This document shows, in pieces, positions 55,565 to 64,000 of a stretch of DNA of 64,000 nt. The stretch is from Brachionus manjavacas (taxonomy: Eukaryota > Rotifera > Eurotatoria > Ploima > Brachionidae). Under the pieces are notes generated by a model. The model searched no databases, was not told the DNA's origin, and saw only the letters and a program-made list of their open reading frames with translations. The stretch lies in contig JAHQIY010000008.1 of assembly GCA_019054805.1 (NCBI GenBank), positions 4,263,501 to 4,327,500 of the forward strand, written 5' to 3'. How positions within the stretch are numbered: position 1 is the stretch's first letter; every line of letters starts with the position of its first letter. The translations under genes were made by a program, and so were the position numbers.

Positions 55565-55717
55565 TCTAAAAAGGAAAAAATAATTTTCATACCCAAGTAA
55601 AAAAAATTGGAATTTAAACTCCAATTAATTTTTAAATAAAAAAAAATAAAAATTCAAGAATAAAATTTATTAAAAATTTACTCTCAGCGGAGTCAAATAA
55701 ATAATTTAAAAAATGCC

Positions 55718-56331
55718 TTAGAAGCTAATTGGGAGTTCGACAAAAAATATCTTTTCCCAAATGTCTTTTATTAGGAAAATAAATTGACTTAGTTGAAAGG
55801 TTTTGTTCAATTTAATAATCCATTTAACTTGGACTGAATTGGAAGTTTCATCTAAAATATTTAGCTCAATCTTGGTTTCATCACGTTTGAATAATTTCAT
55901 TTGGACTACATCATTGATCCGAACAGAAGTGACTAGAGTAAATTGTTCATTTTTATTCTGGCTTGAAACGTAGCTTAAATTTTCCTCTACAATCATGATT
56001 CTCTCATTGTTATAGATAAACATTGAATATGAACAGTTTTCGTAAGTTGGATTGTTAACTAGAGCATTGTTTTCAACTTAGTTTAAAATTTAATTTTATT
56101 AAATTTAAATAAAAATAAAAAATTACTTGTTTCCAATCTATCAATACACAAAAATAGACTTAATCGTGACGAAAATAGCACGCTGTCTTCAATATCTGAT
56201 CCGATATTGATATGCTCGACTAGGTTTACTATTTCTTCAAGATTTTTGTATGTCACATTATTTCTTTTTTTTATTTGTTTTAGCATAGTCACTTTTTTTG
56301 ATTCATTAATTGTCTCTTGATAAAATAACAT
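55718..56331 (-). CDS. Unknown 187-residue protein upstream of CLPTM1L
   Basis: Two exons (56331-56127 and 56076-55718) with a 50-bp GT-AG intron. The first part (MLFYQETINESKKVTMLKQI) is helical and charged. The remainder alternates beta-like strands (YSMFIYNNERIMIVEENL, FTLVTSVRINDVVQMKLFKR) and closes with a helix (LSQFIFLIKDIWEKIFFVEL), a layout like a PH domain, though sequence similarity is not evident. The stop lies 153 bp before the CLPTM1L ATG on the same strand. I do not recognise the family. Confidence 0.6.
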
Positions 56332-57698
56332 TTAAAAATACAAAATTTTAAAAGTTGTTTTTTCTACAACAAAATTTAAATAGAAACTATACTGAAATGT
56401 TTTAATTTATTTAATTTTAAAACAAAGAAATATTATTTGATTAAAAATAATAATTTTCAGCTTTAGTTTACGTTTTTCATTTTTTTTAATAATTTATTTA
56501 AGTGAATTGAAATTTTTTAATGACTATTTTTATGAGACCCGCCAAAGATCAACTAGAAGGATAAATTGATATCAATGAAAATTTATAAGCATTCAAAAAT
56601 TTAATTTTATTATAATATTTAAGCTAATTTCTAATTTTATGACTATTTAAGATTAAAATCAAAAAAAATTTCAAAAGTTAAAATTAAATTTTAGTTTAAT
56701 AAAGATCTTTGAAAGTTTGATACCAATTTTAGTTTTTAAAAAATCATGCTTTTTTAGATACAATTTAACTACTAAGATAAGATCAAAATATAAAAATTTT
56801 GATAAAATATTTTTAGCATTTTGGCATTTAGGTTTCAAAAATTTTGGATAATTTTGGTCTTTTTAGAAAATAAAAAGCAAAATTTAAATCACCTTTTATT
56901 TAATTTTTTACATTAGAAGTTAAATAACGTGATTAACTTCAAAATTTTATCAATAAATTGACAATGTGAAATAAAGGCTAAGAGATTTAAGATTAACAGA
57001 TACAAGAAATTTTAAGATTATTTCAAAAATCTTTTAAGAATATATCAGATCTTAGATAAAAAATCTATAGCAAAATTTTGTAAGATCTTGTCTCAGAAAT
57101 CTTAAAGAACTTATTAGAAATTGTTTAAGAATTATTAAATAACTTTCGAAAATCTTAAGATAGATTTTTATTAACTAAATCTTATCTAAGTAGCCTTAAA
57201 ATACAAATACAAATAAGAAATTAAAGAAAAACTCGTATCTTAAAGGAAATAATAATTTAAATTAAATATTAATGCGTATAGTATATTAAAAAAACAAAAA
57301 TAATATTTTCTAGAACAAAAATACTGATTTTAGTGTCAATTATTTTTTTTAGTACAATTAAATTAAATAATGTCAATTATGATTTAGTTAGTTACTATTT
57401 TATTTCTTTGATAGCTAATTTGATCTAATAGAAACAAATATATATCTAAAAAAACTTTTTATAACAAAAATTAATTTAAGACGTTCTAAAGCTGATTCCG
57501 ACAAGATGAGTTTATTGTTGTTATACAAAAAGGAAATTTTTGAGCTGGACATCAAAAATGTCTTTTACCGAAGAAATCTCAAACAACTTATGTGATTGCA
57601 GCATGTTCTCGGCTAAGAAAGTTTTTATTCACCCAACAATTCTCTAAAACTTTTACTAAACTTCATTTTAAGAACTTTGTTATATCAAAGAATTAGCA
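56332..57698. other. AT-rich intergenic, no gene seen
   Basis: Includes a run of repeated short motifs AAGAT/ATCTTA at 56980-57190 that looks like decayed simple sequence. Confidence 0.4.
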
Positions 57699-57977
57699 AT
57701 GAACATTCCACTAGAAAGAAAGCGTCGTCCAGTTCGCCTTAAAGCTTCAACCAATGCCTTAACTCGTCAGCCAAATGAAACTCAAAATGTAAATGATTTG
57801 GGTATCAGCGTGTATGAAGAATCAGATTCGGACGATCCGTCTCTACAAGAGTCAATATCAAAAAAAATTCGTCTTGAAGAGACCACAATCATAAGTCCAC
57901 AGCCCCAAGTTAAAAAACGCAGTAGACCAGTTGGATCAAACAAACAAAAAAAATTTGAAAAATTGAATATTATTTAA
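57699..57977 (+). CDS. Small basic protein with AT-hook-like motif, unknown
   Basis: 92 residues from an ATG: MNIPLERKRRPVRLKASTNA, a low-complexity acidic middle (YEESDSDDPSLQES), and a C-terminal KKRSRPVGSNKQKK resembling an AT-hook (RGRPxGS with Ser for the first Gly). A nuclear DNA-binding role is possible. A polyadenylation-type AATAAA follows near 58000. No homologue recognised; it could also be a transposon-associated ORF. Confidence 0.4.
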   Translation: MNIPLERKRRPVRLKASTNALTRQPNETQNVNDLGISVYEESDSDDPSLQESISKKIRLEETTIISPQPQVKKRSRPVGSNKQKKFEKLNII

Positions 57978-58708
57978 GTACCTTTTTTATTATAAAAGAA
58001 ATAAAAAAATACATTTGTTCCTTAGTTCAGTAATTTTGTTTTTTATTTCAACATTAAATACATAATTCATAATTACATGACAAATATTAAACAAATTTAT
58101 TTTAAAAATTTTTTAAATTAAACCAAGTTAACAATGTAAATTTTTATTTATAATTTCTTAGGTAAAGATTTGATCCTGAGCAATAATGCATACCCTTAGA
58201 AAGTTAAAACTATTTATCAAAATTAGATTATGTGTTATTTCACAAGAAAAAAAAAGATTTTTAAAACAATTTTCATTTTTTATGAGAAAAATTTCGCTTG
58301 TATTTTAATATGGGAAGTCATTAATTAATTAAATTTTAAAATTTCAAATAAATTCGGCAGATAAAATAAATAGTTACTAATTTTTTTCAAGTAATTCAAA
58401 AAAGTAAAATTTTTTTAGTTAACCATGGAACAACTAGATTTTTTAATTTTCTTAATTGTTAAAGTCTATTGATCATTTGTAAAAAATTTGGTTAAATTCA
58501 GTCAAAAATAACATATTTTTTTACTTGTCAAAATTTTTAACATTCTTTTTAAATTTATGATATTTATTCCTGGTATTTCTTGAACGCAATATCTTAAAGT
58601 TACAATCTAGAGATTTTTTTTACCAGTATTATACCACCTTTCAGAAAAAGACTTTTTTCATTCGAAAGCGAGAAAAAGACAAATTGTCAAATTTCTCTTT
58701 AATTTTTT
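57978..58708. other. AT-rich intergenic
   Basis: 3' flanks of two convergent genes. Nothing else recognised. Confidence 0.4.
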
Positions 58709-59809
58709 TTAAACATTTAAAAATTTAAAATTACTTAATAAACAATTGAGAAGCGCCTGATTTTGGTACACATCATTAGTGACAAGTTTATAGACCAATT
58801 TTAATTCATCATTGTTGACTACGCTCAAAATAAGATAATTTTGGGAAATTGCTATTTCGATTACTTCTATTTGATTGATGTCAATGCAAGCGACCTGTAC
58901 CATGCATTTTTCAAAATCAGCATATTCACTAAATTTTTCCGAGTCCTTTATTTCAAATATCAACAAATGCCAATTGGTAAAAATGCACAAGCATTCATTT
59001 GTTAATTTTGTCACTGAAAAAAATGAATATTTTAACTTATAAGCATACAACACACTTTCATCTTGGTCATCGTGATTTTCATTTTTTTTCATTTCACTCA
59101 AAACTCTGATTATTAGGAACAATTTAAGGTTATTGTTAATTTTTTTGGCTCGGTTGGTTATTTCTTCCAGCTTTTGCTTGGAAATTTGGTCAAATGAAAA
59201 CAGATATTTGACTCGTTGTTCAATGGTTATGTTTTCTATCAGCTCCGAGTCTTGGTTTGAAGAGGTAACAGAAAATGTTTCATCATGATTAGTCGATGTG
59301 GAGTTTGTATCTTCATTGATACCGTTTTCCTTGAACTTGCTAACTACTTCGTTAAGATCAAGGTTGAAACTTGTTCCAGTGGTGTTGGGGGATTCCTGTC
59401 GACTGTTTTTTGGAGTTAGAATTTCCAAAGAGCCCGAATTATCAACCAAAGTTCTGTGACATTTTGTGCATACAACAGTGATCATTTTTTTGTTAAATTT
59501 AAAAATTTCATCATTAGATAAATTTTCGGTTGACTCTTCGAGCTCAAATGCCGACTTTTTGCCAAATTCATTGCACCAGCGACAGTAGTACAAATCACAT
59601 TTTTCAATATTAAATTTGTTGAATAAAATTTCACTAATACATTCAATAAATGCCTAAAAGATTGTTATTTTTATTTACACGTAACCAAAATTAATTATGC
59701 TTACCATCAATTCATCGTAGTTGTCGAATTCATAAATTCGACTTGAACCCAAGTCTTTGAATTTTATTTTGATTTGGTTCTTGTTTCTTTTCAACAACAA
59801 AAATATCAT
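58709..59809 (-). CDS. Zinc-ribbon protein, C-terminal part of STK11IP/LIP1-like gene
   Basis: Exons 59809-59705 and 59653-58709 with a 51-bp GT-AG intron, 349 residues if the ATG at 59809 is used. The start (IFLLLKRNKNQIKIKFKDLG, then IYEFDNYDELMAFIECISEI) looks like the second half of a PH domain. It is followed by a four-Cys zinc ribbon (CRWC and CTKC), a Ser/Asn-rich linker, helices, and a second beta-rich PH-like module (ECLCIFTNWHLLIFEIKD, NYLILSVVNNDELKLVYKL) ending in a helix. It is best read as the continuation of the exon at 63122-64000. STK11IP (lysosomal LKB1-interacting protein) is my best guess, not a firm call. Confidence 0.5.
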
Positions 59810-60289
59810 AATAGGGTTTTAATAAAATTCAATAGCTTTTAGTAAAAACTAAGACCATTTTGGATTTTTTTATTCCAAAGAAATGACACTCATCTCAATT
59901 ATGAATTATGAAAAACAGTATTGAAGTAATTACTTGTTTGATTTATTTGAATTTAAGTTAGAGAATAAAAATATATTCATCTGCCATTTATATGATTTTT
60001 TTTAAATCAATTTTGAAATAAAAAAATCTCCGTAAAAATTCCTCTTAATTTTTGTTTTTATCAAAAATCAAATTTTAATTTTTTTTGATAGTTACTTGGC
60101 TATGAATTTAAAGAATGGTACAGGTCGATGGTAAAAATATTGTTTTTAATCAAAAAAAATATATTTTCTTAATAAATTCGATCAAAAAATAGTCAATAAA
60201 TAATTTGTAAAATTTTAAAGATTTTTTGATATTCTTAAGATAAGAAAAAATGAAAAATATTTCATTAATTTACCATTTTTTGATAGAAT

Positions 60290-62250
60290 AAATTAAATAA
60301 AAAAAATTTGAACAAATTAATGAATTCACGGCATAAATGTCGAAAGCTGACGGAAGGATCACAATAAAGATATTGCAAGACCTCTTCAGCAAGATATGGC
60401 GGAAAGAATTCATACCAGAAGACTGGTAAAAAGGCTTTATAGTCAAGTTCCATAAGAAAGGTAAGAAAATGATTTGTGACAAGTGGCGAGGAATATCACT
60501 GCTACCAATAGCAAGCAAGGTGTTTTGCAGCATAATTCTGGAAAGAATCAGGAACTCTTTGAATGTTTTACTTGGAGAATAAAAGTCTCTTTGTAAGTCT
60601 TATTTGTAACTTCATTAACTCCAGAAAGCCTTTGATTGCATACACAGAGAAACATTGCCAGACAAATAACATACCGGAGTCCTAGTGTAACGAAGTAATT
60701 CTTCCTCAGCGACCACCAGAACAACAGCGCGGTTTACACTCCAAATGCCCAGGACAGCCACAAACCAACCTATTTTTAATGAATATTGTAAAGCAGCTAG
60801 CATAGACCGCTTCTTTATCAAGTCGTCTCCGAAAGCCTGATTGCTGTAGCTCATTATCATTACTATTTTTATTATTTTTATATTAAGATCCTATGGCTTT
60901 CACGGTATTTATAGTAAACTTGATAAAATTCTTCTACGGGAAGTTCGAGTGTAGCGCAATTCTGGAAAAAGGTCAATCTGAGAGTTTCAAAGTTTGTATA
61001 GGAGTCAGACAAGGCTGCAGTCTCTCTCCGACACTATTCCTAATAATAATTGACTATGTGATGAAGAAAACAACTTTCAATGTGAGGGGTATGCAAAAGG
61101 ATTAACAGCAAAGTTAATAGACTTAGAATTTTTAGACTTTACGGATGATCTGAATATCTAATAATGAAATACTTATGTACAAGGTTTGCGCAGGTCAAAA
61201 CTACAGCACTATCTGAATTTGTCTTTTTCGACCACAAATTCTTATTCTGCATATATGGAAACCTCGGAAAGCCATTTTTTTAGGTGGGTTAAAAAAATTA
61301 ATTTTTGGGCTACCCACTTCCAAAGATTAGCACCAAAATTGTATTATTTATCCTTCCTTTTGGTTCTAAAAATCTAATGATTTTGTAAACATATTTACTA
61401 TTATTATAAAGCTCTTTTTCTAAGCTACAAAATGGTGTATTCTTTTTTTTTAAAAAAAATAATCACCATTAAAATTGACCGAAAATTTTTATAGTTTTTC
61501 ACTATCTTTGTATTTCCTAATTCAGATTTTTTTGCAAAATCAGAAACTGGACATCATCTTTATGATTTATAGCAGAATAAGAATTTGTGGTCGAAAAAGG
61601 CAAATTCAGATAGTGTTGTACTTTTGACTTGAATTTTATAAAGACACAAGATTTGGCGAACAGCGATAAACCAACCGTACTCGAAATAAATGGGGTCAAA
61701 ACGAGAGTTAAGTGCATCAACACCAAATTGGATAACCCGACCACCATCGATGGTACACAAATTGAGTCTGTAAGCGAATTATCCTCCTTAGAATGTATCA
61801 TCAGTACAGCGATGAGAACACACAGAGACATTAAGAATAGACTTGTTAAATCAAAGAGTGCCTTTGCTAGACTCCAACCAGCATGGAAACCAACCAACTA
61901 CAGCAAGGAAACAAAACTTAAATTATACAACACTGTGATAAAAGCAACACTGATGTACAGAATCTGATGGGAAATGTGTGAATCTGGCAAGAATTTCCTA
62001 AACACCTGCCACACTGAAAGTCTGAGGAGGATTCTCGGGATACCCTGACCTGAGACATTGTCGATTGCTGGCCTATACATAAAAACAAATTCAGAGCCAT
62101 TAAGTCAGTGTATTAAAAATAAAAGACTGTGATGGACTTAGAATGAAAGAAACACTGAAAGTTAAGGTAGCATGAAAAAGGGCGACGTAAAGTAGCACGA
62201 CCATCAGTAACACGAAGGTCAAGAATACAAAAGACCTCATCGAAATGAGA
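60290..62250 (+). mobile_element. RTE/CR1-like LINE relic
   Basis: Decayed ORF2 in changing frames: DLFSKIWRKEFIPEDW, GFIVKFHKKGKKMICDKWRG, ISLLPIASKVFCSIILERIR, KAFDCIHRETLP, FYGKFECSAILEKGQSESFK, CIGVRQGCSLSPTLFLIIID, LDFTDDLNI (decayed active site) and, after a MITE, LNFIKTQDLANS, SELSSLECIISTAMRTHRDI and FARLQPAWKPTNYSKETKLK. Bases about 60665-60885 interrupt the RT and are unexplained. Clade uncertain. Confidence 0.75.
61194..61628. mobile_element. 435-bp MITE inside the LINE
   Basis: Left GTCAAAACTACAGCACTATC and right (inverse) GTCAAAAGTACAACACTATC ends; inverted similarity covers about 55-60 bp, including TTTTTCGACCACAAATTCTT. It splits the LINE RT between the DD box and the thumb. 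Target duplication not clear. Non-coding. Confidence 0.8.
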
Positions 62251-62559
62251 ATGAATAGTGAAAGAAGTAAGGGTAAAAGCGAAAAATCAACTTGACTGGA
62301 CTTCCAAGTCTCTTATTTAAATTTGACTAGAATGAAACGTATATTACTGAGAATGCTTATTAGTTTGTAGGTAAGAAAGTTAATTTTTCCAATTTAAATC
62401 ACTGTGCATTTTATTTTTCTTAGTTCTTATAAACAAAATCAAAAAAAGGCAATTTTTTTTCCTTTTTTAAATAGTTTCTGAGAATTTCTTTAAAAATTGA
62501 TTAAAAATTTAAAATGATTTTAAATTTGCACAGTCTTAAATCAGAAATTAACTTTTGAA

Positions 62560-62785
62560 AATGGCTAAAGAATCGGGTTAAAGTGTTTTTAAGCGGCAGA
62601 TTGTTTTGGGTGATAGTGTCTCTAAATGGACAAGTGTTACTATTGACGCTCTTCAAGGTTCAGTTCTTAGACTTATTCTTTTCATCATTTGTGCAAATGT
62701 TTTGGCAGCACACATAAAAAATAATTGTAAGATTTATGCTAAAATTATATCAGTGATTGACAACAATGGCACGAAAACATTTCTA
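62560..62785 (+). mobile_element. Second LINE RT fragment (CR1/L2-like)
   Basis: VLGDSVSKWTSVTIDALQGS, VLRLILFIICANVLAAHIKN and NCKIYAKIISVIDN, matching the 'GvPQGSvLGPiLF.iyvNDLp..i.n.c.lYADDtkii' block with decay at the catalytic site. Confidence 0.7.
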
Positions 62786-63121
62786 ATAACCAAATGTTTA
62801 CTTTATACGAAAAGTTATAAAATATTTTAAAAATACTACTACTGCAACTGCTACTGCTCCTAAGGGGAGACTTTAAAAAAAGTGACAAATGATATATAGT
62901 TGCTATACATTAGGAAAAATATCAAACCGCACAAAAATATGCACTTTTTGAAATTTGAGTTTTTTTTTTCATTAAGTAGCAGAATAAAAATCAGTATCTG
63001 ATTAGTTTAGGATAATTAAGTTATTCGAGGACATTCTAATTATTAACTTTGTCACTTTCTGTACAATTTTTTCTATTTTGTTTCGAATGAAAAAATTTCT
63101 TAAAAATATAAATAAACTTAC
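62786..63121. other. AT-rich spacer
   Basis: Short trinucleotide-rich patch (TACTACTACTGCAACTGCTA) at 62830-62860; nothing else. Confidence 0.4.
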
Positions 63122-64000
63122 TCAGCGTCTATTTCTTTTATGAAATTCTTAAATTTGGTCATGTTGACAATTTCGCTTAGGCTAGAATATTCAAATTGAC
63201 CAAGAATTTCACTATTAGCCTCATCTTTTTCTATCAAATACTGTTCCCCTAAGCACAAAATGCTTATAACAGCACCTTCCGCACTATCATCACCACTTGC
63301 GCCATGATCATTAAACAACTGATCAATCTGATTTAATTCCAATGTTTTGTACACCACAAAACTCTCAACAATTTTCAAATTTAAATTCAAAAATTTATCT
63401 TTTTCTCGGTCGAACTCTTTTTCCAAATCAGTATTTAAATTCTGGGACATTCCAACTTTATTTGGTGGTTTTGGATCTTTATCCTCATTTGGCAACACTG
63501 ACAACCATCCTGTGCCATATTTTTGACGCATTTGTTTATAATATTCCAGTTCATTTTGGATACTATATGACTGTAGATTGGTAGAAAGAAGCGAGGAAGA
63601 AATTTGGGTGTTATCATGTTCTGAATCACTATCATTTTTTTTATTAATAATAATGTAATCAGATGCTTCACAATCGGTTTGTTCAATTAATATATTATTT
63701 GCTTTTAGTCGCAGAGAACTCGCTCCGCGCTTTTTTTGCATTTTAGGGTAGCTCGGACTTGAGCCGTCTTCACTGCTTTTTGAATTGGTCTCATCAATTG
63801 TGACTTTTCTTAAAAATTTTTTCGGACCATTGGAACTTTTTAGTTGATAGTTTTGGAAGTTTGCCCAACTTAAATTAGTGGCTTGTAATGATTGTTTAAA
63901 AGAATTTTTAGCTTTGATATTTTCTAATATTTCACGAATTGTCTGATCACAATTTGGATTTAATTTCACCGGGTTTTTGTTCAAATTTATCTTTTTAAAA
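63122..64000 (-). CDS. STK11IP/LIP1-like protein, exon running off the window
   Basis: Open from the window end to a GTAAGT donor at 63121; the start lies outside. Contents: KKFLRKVTIDETNSKSSEDG (basic segment), KMQKKRGASSLRLK, an acidic Ser-rich stretch, EYYKQMRQKYGTGWLSVL (helix with GxGWL), then strands LKIVESFVVYKTLELNQIDQ, GAVISILCLGEQYLIEKDEA and SSLSEIVNMTKFKNFIKEID that look like the first half of a PH domain. The second half appears to resume at 59809. The RQKYGTGWL motif and the split PH followed by a zinc ribbon suggest STK11IP; unverified. Confidence 0.5.

Larger units (their letters stand above)
59810..63121. other. Long intron or intergenic stretch filled with LINE debris
   Basis: If the flanking coding segments are one gene, this is a 3.3-kb intron. 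It has a good donor (GTAAGT at 63121) but no AG where the acceptor is expected near 59815. It holds an RTE-like LINE, a MITE and a second LINE fragment. Confidence 0.45.

Overview
The window is very AT-rich animal nuclear DNA. Its genes have tiny introns: every intron I could resolve is 46-63 bp except two or three that hold transposon debris. It is dense in DNA-transposon remnants, MITEs and non-LTR retrotransposons. No LTR retroelement, Polinton, tRNA, rRNA or CRISPR was seen. The low GC, the roughly 50-bp introns and the metazoan gene set (RGS17-like, CLPTM1L, ACSF3, UPB1, MRRF, a neuronal calcium sensor) best fit a small invertebrate such as a monogonont rotifer (Brachionus-like). That assignment is inference.

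Region 1 to 10.5 kb: three copies of a tiny glycine-rich peptide gene with one 57-bp intron. Two lie in nearly identical inverted arms (1-308 and 9508-9997), and a third is head-to-head with the second. The roughly 9.2 kb between the arms holds a Merlin-type transposase remnant split by a 356-bp MITE, a Jockey-like LINE, a pogo/Tigger transposase fragment and a perfect 36-bp palindrome.

Region 11 to 19 kb: a one-pass membrane protein, two inverted paralogues of a short secreted lysine-rich peptide that share a promoter block, an intronless malonyl-CoA synthetase (ACSF3), and two MITEs of one family with 8-bp target duplications.

Region 19 to 33 kb: a second copy of the Jockey-like LINE, beta-ureidopropionase (UPB1, five exons, one GC-AG intron), a composite Tc1/mariner region with 340-bp inverted arms and an unexplained opposite-strand ORF, and a GT31 glycosyltransferase.

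Region 33 to 47.3 kb: mitochondrial ribosome recycling factor (two exons), a four-EF-hand neuronal calcium sensor, a long gene-poor stretch with LINE debris, and an RGS17/19/20-type RGS protein with a cysteine string.

Region 47.3 to 64 kb, minus strand: CLPTM1L reconstructed as 12 exons, with a small unknown gene ending 153 bp upstream of its ATG. Beyond it is a larger zinc-ribbon gene with a PH-like segment, resembling STK11IP/LIP1, which runs off the window. One CLPTM1L intron contains an old LINE into which a MITE carrying a C2H2-finger ORF inserted.

Many host exons are shorter than simple ORF calls, so several coordinates below are spliced models read by eye with GT-AG checks; they were not tested by alignment or RNA.
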